Below, one piece after another: positions 22,204 to 35,290 of a stretch of DNA of 64,000 nt. A program made the position numbers and the translations under genes. The notes beneath the pieces are model-generated. The model ran no database searches, had not been told where the DNA came from, and worked only from the letters and a program-made list of their open reading frames with translations. Source of the DNA: Datnioides undecimradiatus (Eukaryota > Chordata > Actinopteri > Lobotiformes > Datnioididae); NCBI GenBank assembly GCA_008933995.1, contig WARS01000033.1, positions 8,880,287 through 8,944,286 of the forward strand, given 5' to 3'. Position 1 is the first letter of the stretch. The number at the start of each line of letters is the position of its first letter.

Positions 22204-24554
22204 GCTAATTTGGCTGGTCAGTGTTCAGTGTGGCCACTCACCGCCTCAAATGAATGCTGCCATATTAATAGCAAGTCCTTAAACCCTTCTAGCACATTTT
22301 GGTTATTTATATTCAATGTTTGTCTTTTGTTTTTTCAAAGATTAAAATATATTTCTGTTCCTTTAAAAATCTCATTTTGGCTTCAAATATGGAAGAAAAA
22401 TAGATATATTTGTGAATTTTTTAATTGCATTCAAAGTTATGGATGTATTGAATATAGCCTGCCGTATATGTTGAATTTAGTGTTAGGCCGTCACGTTTGA
22501 TAGCAACAACCTCATTAGCATAACCTGTTTCAACTTGTGTTACATATTTAACGTTCACTTTTTTTTTTAATTCAGTCAAACTGTATCTTTCAGCTTTCTG
22601 GCATCAAAGGGATGAAGAGTCGACACAAACTATAGAGGTTACCAAAGCATCAGAACAAATGAATAACTCTTTCAGCCTTATCTCTTAATAAGAAAGGAAG
22701 ACGGGGAAACGACAAAACTCTGCCATAAGAATTTCCACTGAGGTGTTACATCCAAGCCTGATGGCTCTTTTTGCTCATAAGCACCAAGGCTAATGGTGCG
22801 TCAATTAACAGCAAGATAGACCAACTGGTTTGTGTGCAGATGAGGTAAATAGCTGCTTTACTTTTCAAAAACTAACATCCTCTACGTTTCTATTTCTCAG
22901 TAGATGGATGGATAGAGAGAATTTATTTCCTCGCTGTGGCTCAAGTGCATGTTTCAAGAGTAGCGGAGACAGGCATATGTGAGTTGAGGTCCACAGAAGC
23001 CGATGTCGGCCTCTGAGTGACAGACCTTGTACCCCTGCATGTCACAGCCAAATGAGAAACAAAATGATGGTGTCAAATTTCAGCTCTCATGTGATAGGCT
23101 TTTAAAGGGAATGCAAAACTGCTTTTCAACCCAAATAACCCTTTTCATCCTCATCAGAACTTAACAGAGGGTTGTCACTACCCCCCCTTCCCCCACTGTA
23201 GAGCTCCAGGAAACCAGTGAGCATGAACCATGACTCAGCACCACCTGGTGAACACGCAGTTGACACAGTGCGGCTCGTATGATGACGATGCACAATGCTT
23301 ACCATACAGCTGAGCTGATACACAGAGCTTTATGGATCTGGAGGTATTTGTGAGGTCATCTGAACGGATTTGTCCCAAATGTCTAAACAGCAAGGCGATG
23401 GCAACAAAAGCTTGAGTTTAAACTGCAACTCTGGTGCTTTATTCACAAGCTTTAGAGCTATACAGTAAACAGAAAATTCAATATTCCTTTTTTTTTTCAA
23501 ATGTTGACAGCCTTTGACATCTCCAGTATTGGATTTTGCTAAATGAATCCATAAATGTGTCTAGAGGAAAGACGTAAAAAACAACCGACTATCAGCTTGC
23601 AGCCTAGATAAACATGTAAAAAGGAAAAGAGTTTCTGCTGGATGTCTGCTTCATTGTAAGTTCCTTCAGTAGCCTCCCTTACAGCAGATTTGATAATGTC
23701 CTCTTAATGTAGCTGCCTTTTGTGCAGTGGAACTTAAAATAACCAGTAGCATTAAAAGAAAAGGAGGGTTAGCGCGCTTTTTCCACCTGTGTTTGCTTTG
23801 ATTGACGACACTGGACAGTATGTCTTTTGTTATGTAGCACAATAGGAATTCAGCACAAGTGTTGAAAAATGACTTGAAGTAGCCCGTTGCCTGTGCTTCT
23901 TCAGCCACCTACTACAGTGTGACCAGGTCCACAGGCAGCTCCTGCTCATGCTATGAGTGCCTCCCACGCATCGCCTTCTTGAAATCACCGGGTAAACGTT
24001 CTTACATGGAAATGTACACAATGTGCTGGCGTTTGATGTGAAGGGCTAATGAAGTCTCAAAGGTTTCACTTCTCTGAAACACTTACTGCTCGCTCCTGTG
24101 TGTGTGTGTGTGTGTCTCTGTGTGTGTCTGGATAGCCTCAGGTCTTTTAAAAGTGTTAGATTATCTAGATTTAAGGCCTGAAGTCACCCACTATCTTAAA
24201 TGATATAGTTGTTAGGAATTGCTTGTTAGGTTTCATTTCGATACAAGTGTAAAATCCAACATTGGTAGTGACAGACTCATTACATCCAGTAATATTTTGC
24301 AGGGGCAGAGTAAGTAGGCCAAACAAAATGGGGTAATTGCAATGAAATATGTAGTTTCAGCAAAAGATGTGAATGCGGTGGTTCCAGTTTTGTTTCTAAG
24401 CTGCCCCAGTGTTCAAGCCAGCTTTTGTGTTAGAAACGTTGTTAGTTTTGTTCCATCTACTTTGTCAATCTCTTTTAAGGGATGTGTGCATTTGACAGCT
24501 TTTATTGTGCACTGTTAAAACAAGATGAACGGTTGATAGCTATGCTAGCAGCTC
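22204..24554. other. Intronic stretch without a gene
   Basis: Unique AT-leaning sequence with a (GT)n tract at about 24099-24116. Open frames of 60-96 codons show no domain. Confidence 0.7.
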
Positions 24555-24625
24555 TGTCAGACTTAGGGCTAAATGCTAATGTCAGCATGCTAACATGGAC
24601 ACAGCTCTAACATGCTGTTTTGGAT
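24555..24625. repeat. Fragment of the 'GCTAATGTCAGCATGCTAACATG' fish repeat
   Basis: 'gggctaaatgctaatgtcag' followed by 'catgctaacatgg' and 'taacatgctg' is the vocabulary of a repeat common in teleost introns. Only a short fragment is recognisable and its family is not assigned. Confidence 0.55.
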
Positions 24626-26902
24626 GACGTGGATAAAAAAAAAGCCACCTCATCAGTCTCTGACTCATCGTATGGGAACTACCTGTGCCCACGTTTGTCA
24701 CAATCCTTCATAGGCTGCAGAGGGTCTTCACCCAAAAGCAAAAACATCATTCATAGTGATTCTAGAGAAAAAGTCGACTGAAGTTATTTCAACTCTGAAC
24801 AAAACTTAACTGCAATCTGTCAGCACCCAGTAGTTATTAAGATATTTTTGCAAATCTCGCTAAGAGCTGTGACGTAGCGTTCTCAAGCCATTTTAAATTC
24901 AGGTTGATGTATTCTATTATTATGTACAGCTGTATCTGGAGCAACTCATGGATGGCCTTGTTGGGACAGAGGTCAGTGCATGAGAGTATACTCACTGCGG
25001 GTGTCAATTTGTTCATTTATAACAGCAACACACAGTATAATGACTCAGTCCATCTACTGTGCTTCATGGCGAGGGAAAGGCCTAGGAACTCCATGCACAC
25101 TGTTTACATAGCATTGCAAAGAGAACAATTACTCTGATATAAATTGACCACTGACTATGTACCTGACATTATTGGTTGTAGATTACAATGAGTCCACTTA
25201 TCCACCTATTTGCCTGTGTATTTAGTTAATAGAGCTAATCAAAGCTTGAACAACCAAAGACTAGGAAGGTGCCTAAGACATTATTCAATTTACTTTAAAA
25301 AAAAATACAATAGAAAAAAAAAATAAAAAGAATTATATCTGACTGTAGCAGATATAATTCTGTTGACTGTAGCATTTTCTTTTTGACTTTTAAGGCCAGG
25401 GGACCAGCCTGAGCAACCCCACCCATAATACAAATGCTGCTCGTAGCAGACATGATGAGACAGTCCAGCTTCTGATTAAGCTGCATTTATTTGAATACAC
25501 ATTTAAAATATCTTGCAGACCAAGCAGCAAAATTTTAAGGAAAAATTTCTTTTGCCGTTGTTTTTTATTTATTTGCTATTCGTCATAATAATTTGTTTTA
25601 ACACTACTATGTGGCTGAATCCTCTTATCAGTCACCGTTTAAACAATTACCAGCCAGTTCTGAATAGGTAAAATAGTAGTAACGTAAGGTCCCCTGTGCT
25701 GTTTATATTCAAAGCATTTTGTGATGATTGAAGGGAGCACATGTCACCCTCTGATATTAACAAAAGCTCATTTTTACTTGAGGCGACTGTGTGACAGTCA
25801 GCAGCTTACACAGACACTTTCATGGATCTACCTGATGTAGAAGGAAATGAACAAATATGTTTGACAGCATAATGCCAAGATTTATGTTACTTGTCATCTA
25901 CATTTGAAGACAGATAATCTGTGCTCATCTCCTTACACAATCAGCACAAGCACCAACTTTATAGGCCTGCATCTATCCCAAGCACTAAAACAGGCAAACA
26001 AATAATAGAATTGCCACAAAACAATGATAATAATGATACTTTTACTGAACGATTCTTAAACAAGTTAAACCTTAAATACCTGACAAGAGCTTCATCGATG
26101 AAAATCCCCAAAGTGGAGGATTTTTGTTCTATCACACCTTGTCAGCGGATCAGCTTTGAATCAATGGTAGCGGGTGGGGATGTGAAACATTTTAATAACG
26201 GAGATAAAGATAAGATAGATCATGATATTAATGTAAAATTTAAACAAGTTAAATGTATCCTTCCTATTTTATGTAAAGATGGACACATATTACATATTAT
26301 AGGGAAAATGTAGACTGGTGCAATAAAGCAGACGATTGAAACAGATGAATTTAATGTATTGTCAACAGCCCTCGTCAGTGATGCTCAGGAGTGAATAAAG
26401 GTGATCGGCAATTACTTCAGACATTTTTCTGGCTGTTAAAACAGAAAGCACTTACTTTGGGTCATGGGCCGAGGTTATGCTCGGAATTAGAGTGACTCAT
26501 CTTATAGTTGTGTTTTATGTTTAGGCTAATTTACACACGTGTGTCTACATGGCAGTCATTATGCTATGCCTTGCTCTGCTGACCTCTGCGTTTGATTTAT
26601 TGCTATTTCTATGCCTTTATGTGTGTGTTTTCTAAACGCTGCGCTTGCCCCTCAGAAAGGAATAAATGCAGTGAGTGAGCGGACGTGCATGCGATGCCAG
26701 AGAGTGACAAGAGATCCCTATCTTAGCTGCCATGCCATGAATAATCTTTGGCTTATTTTCTGAAGTGGTATCTCAGGGTTCTGGTCGAATTGTCTAAAAG
26801 CTAAATAAATCTGCTTGATTGAACTAATGGCACAGAGCCAAGATCTGGCACCAAGTCTCGCCTCTCGGCCTAATCTTTTTGTCACGGACACATTGACCAG
26901 CT

Positions 26903-26921
26903 GCACACACACACACACACA
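26903..26921. repeat. (AC)n microsatellite
   Basis: Nine to ten AC units followed by agatgcacacacatacac. Confidence 0.9.
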
Positions 26922-27346
26922 GATGCACACACATACACTAAAGCTCCCTCCCAAGTCACTTCCTGATCAGGAAACTTTGAACCCAACATGTGGCCCATAA
27001 GTCCTATCCACAGGTAATTAGGTTTGATGGTTAGTTGAGCAGAAGCATGGATTTTATCCTCCTCTCTGTCTTGCCTCCTGGAGGGTTGCCTCAACTTGTT
27101 TTTGATAAGCCCACTGCCAGCCCAGCATCAGTCTCTTCCAGCTGAACACACATTGTAAAAGCCACCAAGGCGCAGTCATCCCTTTTAAAGATGAATTACC
27201 CACTAATATAAAATTATGTAGGCTGAAGGTAGGTGTGTGTCAGTACAAGACTGACTATACATTTCAATTCTGATTTGAAACATTAACCTAGTTACATATA
27301 CATATTGCATACCTGACTCCCTTTTGAAGTAAATCACAGCTTATTT

Positions 27347-27360
27347 CTCCCTCTAGTGGT
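27347..27360 (-). promoter_or_regulatory. CTCF-like core on the minus strand
   Basis: CTCCCTCTAGTGGT reads ACCACTAGAGGGAG on the minus strand, matching the CTCF core CCASYAGRKGGC at all but the last position (A for C). It is motif evidence only. Confidence 0.35.
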
Positions 27361-27685
27361 TTAGGTGCAGCCAGCTGGATTGGATATGTTTATGATAGAC
27401 AGGAATATGTTAATGTCCCCTCTCACACTGACATCCAGACCAACTGGTGTGAGTATTGTCCCAGCACAAATTGTTTTTCATAAATTCATTGAATCGACTT
27501 GACCAAATTAGTGTCACTTAAGCACAGAGGACAATCACATGCCCTTAAAAAAGTTTGCTTGCAATTTGTTTAACTCTAAAGCACATCTTTAAACCTTAGG
27601 CAGCAAACTATGCCATCGTGTGAGTGGCTTGTGTTAGCTGCCGGTACTGTGTCGGGAGAAAAGGCGGAATTACATTTGAAACAGC

Positions 27686-27724
27686 TTTGAATTTGATTTG
27701 ATTTGAATTTGATTTGAATCTGAT
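27686..27724. repeat. TTTGA/ATTTGA short tandem repeat
   Basis: Six to seven units of TTTGA or ATTTGA in a row, ending in atctgat. Confidence 0.9.
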
Positions 27725-28282
27725 AGGAGGTGAGCACAAAGTAGGACAGGCGGTATCATGCTCAAGTGACGGGTTGATTGCATTGAATCATCTGCCAAGC
27801 AAGTCTCCAGCTGCCAACACACCGTGTGAATGAGAGGATATGTGTGTATAAAAAGTTACTTCCAATGAAAGAAAGTGAGTGAAAGGAGCTGGTCATTTAC
27901 TCTCTTTACAGCTGTGGTTGCTACTAATCTCCCTACTGATGCTTGGTGACTGAGCTAAAATTGAAATATGGCATATTTGCAATGTTTAAACATACATTAG
28001 ACTCGCACGCATACTCATTTTTGTTTGATTTGTCTCTCGTTCTGAGCAGAGCAGTCAGACAGAGAGAAATTCACACCTGAAGTTGGCACAGGGATGTGAA
28101 CAGATTTTTGTATGCATGCATTTGAACTCTTGACAAAAACCAACTCAAGGTGTAATTGACATGTTGTCCATGTTTGTGTGTGCCCTGCCTACTTTAGCTA
28201 AAACCTTGGATAATGGAAATGGTATGTGAATGCAAGTGTCGTCCTAAAACCAAGAACACACACTCAACGCTAGTGAACAAAC

Positions 28283-28704
28283 CATAGAGTGTATACCAGG
28301 TTGGACGACACTTCTCTACTTTCCCCAACTATACAAAAATAAGGCCTAAATATTCTGAATACAGCTTTTGCCGTTTTGCGTTGGGCATGTCATTTGGAGC
28401 TACAGCCATTTTGAGCTGTCAATCATTAAGTCACACCCCTCTCATCAAACAGACGATAAAAAACACATATGTAAGCAAAAATGAACGCTTGACTATCGGT
28501 GTGATAAGACCCCAAATCAATAGAAACATCTTTTTTTTGACGTTAACGTGGATTTTTTGGGGGGTTTGCCCGTTTCCCATCTGCTAACATAGAAGAGGTG
28601 GGATTTATGACCTATATTACAGCCAGCCACCAGGGGGCGACCCAGAGGTTTTGGCTTCACTTTTGGGGCGCTGACGTGTCGTCCATCTTTATTTACAGTG
28701 TGTG
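28283..28704. mobile_element. Teleost inverted-repeat element with GGACGACAC ends
   Basis: The left end (catagagtgtataccaggtt, then ggacgacac) and the right end reverse-complemented (cacacactgtaaataaagat, then ggacgacac) pair over about 32 bp with some mismatches; inner arms (ggcc..., ggcttcacttttgggg) extend the symmetry loosely. Internal 'gtcatttggagctacagcca', 'cattttgagctgtcaatca' and 'ccagccaccagggggcgac' match a repeat that is abundant in fish introns. It is about 420 bp, non-coding and non-autonomous; superfamily not assigned. Confidence 0.8.
28627..28640 (+). promoter_or_regulatory. CTCF core motif inside the GGACGACAC element
   Basis: CCACCAGGGGGCGA fits the CTCF consensus CCASYAGRKGGCRS at every position of the core (CCA-C-C-A-G-G-G-GGC). 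It lies within a transposable element that has many genomic copies, so binding depends on the copy and its chromatin. Binding is inferred. Confidence 0.5.
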
Positions 28705-30258
28705 AAACAAATAACTTTAGTAAATTTAAAAATACACACACTGTTTTCATTGATTTATGCAGGAAAAGAAAGGTCAGCCAGCTGCTACTGCCAGGATCAC
28801 AAAGTGAATGCAGTGTTTTAGAATGTGGGCTACGCGGTTTGTATGATGTCCGTCTGCAGCTAAAATCTGGAATGAAATCGGTTTAACATCCACAGTGTGT
28901 TAATATGGATAAACAATGCTTTTGTCCGTCTTCTTTACTGCCAGATTTTGCCCATTTAAAGCATGTAAGTGTGCTTTTCCAGTCTCAGGAGCACTGGTAC
29001 AGCACACCAGTCATTTAAAATGAATAGCTGGTCCCAATGTATAGTCCAAACATGGCAGTGTGCCCTGCTTGTCTTCATCCAGCCAACCAAGCTACAGCTG
29101 TGTGCTCATGCTGGTGGTGCCAGTGTGTGTTTGCACACGCCTAGAATGCCCATGTTTGAGCAGACGTGCCTGAACATGCAACGCTGGAGACGACCACCTG
29201 CAACCCGCACAGCATATTGTGTTATTTACCTGCTGCTACATTTTGATTACGGTTATTGAGTCTTGTGACAATATCTGGATGGAGTCTGATTCAGTATATT
29301 TGCATTGAGGAATGGATAATAGAGCATGTTTTTAAGGTGACACCAATATTAATATTTTAGCGTTAAACACAGATAACAATATATTTTCAGTGGGAATAGT
29401 GTTTCCAAATCAAAGGCATATCTTTGGCATTTGCAATTCCTCTCTACTGCTACTTACACAGCACAACATTTATATATGTAAATATGTGGCATGCTAATAT
29501 TGGTCAAAATAATCTCAAACTTGAGCTTTTAATGCTGTTTTAATGTGTAGTAAAATATTGTGTTATATAAAAGTAAAAGATCCATTATTAATGTTATCGT
29601 CTGAGCCTTAAGGTTGACAGTTCATGTTCATGTCTTTGTGACTCCAACCTTTTGCTTTTATCTTTGGCAATTATCTTTCTTCTTTTTCACAATAAGTACT
29701 CCGAAAGAAGAATGCAGATGAACACATCATGGTAGTTAATGTGTTTTCGAGAGTGAATGGTATTTACACAGCATGAGTTCCATCCCATGGTGCAACAGAT
29801 TTGAATTAGCAAAATGGCACATATATCAGAATTATGTCTGTATAGTGGTTTAATGTTTTGCTTTCGCAACATGAAAGTAGACAAGAAAAAGATTCAGTTT
29901 AGTGCAAAAATTTCCACCAATGCTGTTCCTCTTTTAATTAGGAATCATTTAACTAAATTGCCACATTGCCATCTGCTTTAAGGATAAAACACATGCAAAA
30001 GAGACGCAGTCCTCCATTTCCATAAAGGAGGTGCACTTGTCAGTATGAATGGAGTTGTAGAGGTGTAACACACGCTACTGACACGGATCAAAAGCCAGGC
30101 GAGTTTAGGCTGATTTGGTTCCAAAGTCAAACAACAGCAAGGTGGTTTGATGTCAATCGGATTTCTGACAATATGTTCCTTCAGACACCTTGTAGCGTTT
30201 ATTGTTGCTCTGATATGTTTATATATTTAAAAAAAACACAATGTTCGCACATGCACAG

Positions 30259-30281
30259 ACACACACACACACACACACACA
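30259..30281. repeat. (AC)n microsatellite
   Basis: About 11-12 AC units without interruption. Confidence 0.95.
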
Positions 30282-32269
30282 GTTTTGAGATAGGGCTGGC
30301 ATTCATTACAACCTGCAGCCGCACAGACAAACTCCTGTACTCTCCCACTCTGTCTGGCTGACCGCCCAGTCATTGGCAGCTTGCACATGTGGCCAAACTG
30401 TAAATCAGATTCAGACTTTCCATTCAAGTGCCCTACTCAGGGGACTGGACTGGCCTTTATCCTGACCTTGTGGACCTTTTTATAGGCTTAGAAAAGAGCA
30501 GCAGAATAGAGATAGCTCCATAGTTCACACAGAAATGAAGAGCTGAGTGTCTCTTACCTTTGATTAAAATCTGACCTCATGGCATTTTAGAAATTTGTGC
30601 ATCTGAGGTGCACCCTTTTTTTTTTTTTTTTGAGTCTAACATTTCAGCGTGCACTGTAAATCATCCACAGTGTAAATATCCTCATGGAAAAGTGGTGTGT
30701 GGTGATTTAGAAATCGTCTCTTGTGTGATTAAGGTTTGTTGGAAGTGAGACTCTCCTCTCAGAACAGAGCTGTACTCACACAGAGGGGTGGGGGTGCATG
30801 TTTTTGTCTTTGTCCCCTCACAGCTGATGCTCCGAAGAGAGTTTGGCAGGGCTCAAGCTGTTCAGCTCCCCACTCCCTCCTCGTTCTCCATTCCCCCCGC
30901 TCTATCTCTTCCCTCCATCACACCTGATTGCATTTGACAAATGCCCCTATTGGCTCCATATCATCAGGTGCAGTGGAGGCAGCCTAAGACTATATTACTC
31001 TGCCCATATACCACATCTGTTCTCCATTTTGCATGGCTGACACACTTGCTTCTGCAAGGTTCGAATGCGGCCAAGGCTCTGTCAGTGGAACAGCTCGCAG
31101 AGTCGCAGGTTGCATTGGCTAAGGGAAGTCCTGGTGAGCGCATTGGACATGGCTCCCGACGTCACTGCTAATCTTTTAGAAGGTGTGGAGAAGGCACAAG
31201 GGGGAAAATCATGTTCAAATAAACTCTAATGACAGACACAGCAGTAGGGTTTGGTGTCGAAAATTGGCTCTGAATCGGAGCTGGATCCAACCACATAACA
31301 ACCGGGGATTTGTTAAGAAAAGGCTTTTGCATTTCCTCTTGTTGATTATTAAAAGTGAGGTTTGGACGGGCCAGTAACACGATTGTCAGTATCAAATTAT
31401 CATGTACCAGTGCTGACATATATCTGTATCTATATATATGAAGTAACACAAAATACATAAGAGAAACAGCAAAACGTAAACAAATAATTACATTTATCTA
31501 TGTGTCATAATGCTGCATAATGCAGATGATGCCAGTGCCAATGTGTTTTGAGGCAACTTTGAGCTAATCAGCAACTGATAGCTATATTACTACATTAGTC
31601 AGCTTGACCCGTGACACATCTCCTTGCTAGCTGATTATTAAATCTGGACTTTGAAAGTGACTTTGGGGAGATTTAAGTCGGAAAAACAAAAGAGCACCGC
31701 GGTGGCTCCTACCAGGGAGAGAAGCTGATGGACTGTCATGGCCAGCGTCTCATCAGCAGGAATGCAAGTAGGGTTGGCACAGTAGTCACCATGTGGTGGC
31801 AAGGTTAGGTCACATCAGCTGCCTCTGACTCTCATACAAAGAAGACGCCGTGTAGAAACGCAGCAACAGTAGAAACCTCTCCTTTACCTCGATTTCACTC
31901 GGTCAATATCTTTGGAATTACTTTCAATTTAGAGCAAACAAATTGAGGAAGGAAGATAAAAAGAGGCGATGGAGAAATATTTAATTAAAAGCCACAGAGG
32001 CACAGAGGGGAGGGCTAGAGCCACAAGACTGCCAGGAAGACAGATCGAGTGCCTCAGATCTATGAGGTTCCTCATGTGCGTCATGTGTTCTCATGAGTCA
32101 ACCAGACACTGCACCTGCTGGGTGGTAATTGGAGGGCTTCCTGGGAAAGGTGGCCGCAGCTCAGCTCTGCCTCTGGGCCACCCTCAAAGGTCTGAGCCTG
32201 CTCTAATTGGCACAGCGAATCACCAAGCTCATATGATGCACTTATGTATAGACAAGGCATGTTAATGAG

Positions 32270-32520
32270 TCTTAAGACTTTTGATTAATTAGGGCTCTAT
32301 CGTCAGTCGAATCTATATATAATTTCACAGCTGTTTATTCGATTAATGACTCAAATACCTTGTTTACTAAGGCCGTGCTTCAGAAATAGCTCATGACAGT
32401 TTAAAATTTTCATCAAGGAAAAGCATGCATTTTTTATTTCATAAGCTTTCCTGGCTATTATTAATTATTAATTGCTAATAAGGCCAGTGATTGATAAAGG
32501 AAACTGCTTGACATTTGAAT
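32270..32520. promoter_or_regulatory. Candidate enhancer: dense TAATTA/ATTAAT homeodomain motifs
   Basis: GATTAATTAGGG (about 32283-32294), TTCGATTAATGACTC and the run TATTATTAATTATTAATTGC followed by TAATAAGG (about 32455-32481) give at least five homeodomain-core (TAAT) sites in unique sequence. This composition is typical of conserved developmental enhancers, but conservation is not shown here. Confidence 0.3.
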
Positions 32521-32649
32521 CCCTACTACAGACACTTCAGCTTAGGAAGCGTGGTTAGTTAGCTGTGCGGTTTCTCCCAGCCCACCCATTAGTTTAAATG
32601 TGGGGGGTGGGGATGTGGGGGGGCTCTGGCGCCATATGGTAGGTCCTTG

Positions 32650-32715
32650 ACTGTGACAGACTGACACATTAGTCATTGATGGCTCACAGCCTCTCAGATG
32701 ATAGGCAGTGCTTAA
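32650..32715 (+). repeat. Copy 1 of a diverged duplicated motif
   Basis: About 56 bp (gactgacacattagtcattg, then atggctcacagcctctcaga, then tgataggcagtgctta) align with 42268-42324 on the same strand at about 44 of 57 positions with one 2-bp gap. I do not recognise it as a known transposable element. See copy 2. Confidence 0.6.
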
Positions 32716-34999
32716 AACGCTGACCTACAAACACACACATGCACACACAGGCTCCCGCGTACACACTTAATTGATCCTGAAACACTCACAGTAAATATAG
32801 AGGCATTTTTACTGAGGTCGTATGAGCTCAGTCAATTTGACAGTAATGTGTTTGTAAAAATAGTGGAATGAGAGACACAATAGTTTGAGGAGAATAATCA
32901 TGGCGGCGCTAGTTATGACCCCATGATAACAGGACTATGGATCGGTCTCTGTCCATTTGCTCAGTTAATTTCACGCAACATGGCGACATTGTGCATCTTG
33001 CCCCGGCGTTTACAAAAATTCAATGATTGGCCTGATGGTGCACTATAATTGGCACTCAAAACAAAAGACGTATTTGTCCCTGATTGGCTCAGGAGGGGGT
33101 CTGCCGTATTCCTTAGAGACAGCATATTTGCTGTCACCTTGTCGTAAATGCAAGGCAAACTTAAATAGATGCTGTAAAATCTCCTTACTAGTAATCTGTA
33201 GCATTAGACAACTAATATCCACTAAATATTACTTTATAACTTAACATTTACTTATAACTTAATATTAACTGATGTAATATTTTGATTAAGGCTTAATAGG
33301 CCTGGGACAGTATGCAAGGTTATAGTAGAAAGGGTCTGTGTAGCAGTATGGATGAGATTAGCATCAGCCTGAGGGAGCTGTAAGCCCTTCTCCCTCCTCT
33401 CTACTTCTGACTCTCCTCAACAGCACCAAGGTGCTTGCACGTCCTGTTTGAAATGTGTCATCAGCTGTCCTGGCAGGTACGTTGCCACATAAACCTCTGA
33501 AGTGACGGCACTTCTTGCCTGGAAAGGTCATCGTAGGAGTGGGTTAAATGTCCCCTGGAGGAGAGAGCGGCAAGCCAGACAGTCTGTGATTTGTGCGAGT
33601 TTTACGCTGCTGGAGCTGCCTCGCCTCTCTGAATGACCTTGACCAATTCTCCCTCAGTTTTAACTTATAAGTCACTCTCTAGAAAACTGCCTGGCCACCA
33701 TGTGTCAGATGTGCCAGTAGTCATTAGTCTTAGTCTGATTGCTGATCTGAAGAAATTAAAAAAAGGACCGCCATTAGAGGTCAAGCCATCACAACAGCAG
33801 CACACAAAACACATCCTCTGTTTTGGTTTAATCCAATTAGACATCCACTGAAGCTTCAGTTGTTTTCAGGCAAGCCTGATTAACTTTGTTGTGAATAGCT
33901 GCTGCTTGTTCCTGTTATTTTTCCCCTTTCTTGTGTTTACTTAAGAAATTATCAGCCCTTCCTATCTGTTCTTTAATTTGCTTTATGTTGAATTTTAGCT
34001 CAGTCTAAAGCTAAAAGGATAATCACGATTGTTTAATCAGAGGTATCACTCATGAACCATTGAGCTAAAACATTTTAAACTGACAGAGAAGCACCTCTGC
34101 ATTTACACTTTGCTTCATATACCTAGAAATGAAAAATGTGTTCATTAAAACACTATATAATGTATAGTCCTTAAGGTAGTTTTGCCCATATTTTCATCTT
34201 TCTGCCTTAATGTCCTTACAGTGGAGGTAAACTGAATGTTATTTGTGATTCTAAAAGCACATAAAATTAGCATTAACAAAACAACAACAGCAACATTTCT
34301 GAAACAGGCTTCTTTGGATAAACTATATAACCCTGCTGTGAACACTCGGCCCTGGTCTACTTTCTAGAAAACGTAAAGTGTTCGCTGAGTATTTTTGAAT
34401 AATAATGCAGCCGCTGCAATCAACAATATAAAAATAATGTGGTCATCGTGCCCCTGAGAGAAGCACCTCTGATTGGTTATGTGTTTTCACCTGTGAACAG
34501 GGATCGCTAGGTTTGAGAAGCAAGAACACACTTTAAATGCAAAGCTTTAATGTGAAGACATTTAACAAATACTGGAGGCTTAGATCCTAAAGAAAATACC
34601 ACGGTATTGAACGTGTGCCGTGGGTCAGATTTTATTCCGCAGGGTTTGAGAACAGACCTGCCCTGTTCATTGTCACTTTTGTCTTCCTGACACTCTGCTT
34701 CCCACAGGGGCCAACATGTGGAACGGTCATCTCCCACCACACGCCTTTGTGCCTGAATGGAGCAGATTACATGATGGCAGTGATTTACACTTCTCAGTCA
34801 TATTCACACAGCTAAAACAGAAGTGATGCCTCCAGTACCGCCGCTCATCTGCCTGGAAGGCTGCCATTTAACAGCGAATGGTCACAAGCAGCACATGTCC
34901 CAGATCAAATGAGGTCAGGTGCTGTGTGGCCACTTGAGTATGAATTAGTTATAGGTAGTTTTGTTTGTGATAATGATAATCGTTGGAGTCATTAAGGGA

Positions 35000-35290
35000 G
35001 GCAGTCAAGAAATTGAGCGATTTTTCTCGTGTGTCACAGTCCTTCGAGAAATATGATTTAGATGACAATGAAAGCCAGAGCCGTAATTATTGGGAACAAT
35101 TTCTTATTCTACTGTTCGCGAGCTAGATCTTTGTAAAATATCTTCGGGGTCCTCTTGTGTAACAAGGCTCTGTGGTGTGGTCTCCTCTTGTTTTTAAAGA
35201 CGCCATTTGGAATTCATTACCAGGACTCCGTATGCAGATTTGGAAGGGCTTTGATTAAAGCTCTAACAAGCACTTGATGGGTGGGGATAT
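35000..35290. promoter_or_regulatory. Candidate conserved non-coding block with SOX/homeodomain motifs
   Basis: CCGTAATTATTGGGAACAAT at about 35081-35100 places a TAATTATT site directly beside a SOX-type GAACAAT, and GGAATTCATTACC and TTTGATTAAAGCTC follow. The stretch is unique. Function is inferred from the motif arrangement only. Confidence 0.25.

Larger units (their letters stand above)
24626..28282. other. Intronic stretch without a gene
   Basis: Unique AT-leaning sequence. It holds an A-rich patch at 25296-25330, (AC)n at 26903-26921, a TTTGA-type tandem repeat at 27686-27724 and an inverse CTCF-like site at 27347-27360. A 130-codon frame at 25921-26313 (+) is Asn/Lys/Ile-rich and unrecognised. 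Confidence 0.7.
28705..32639. other. Intronic stretch without a gene
   Basis: Unique sequence with (AC)n at 30259-30281, a T run at about 30617-30632 and a candidate AT-rich regulatory block at 32270-32520. No frame has a recognisable domain. Confidence 0.7.
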
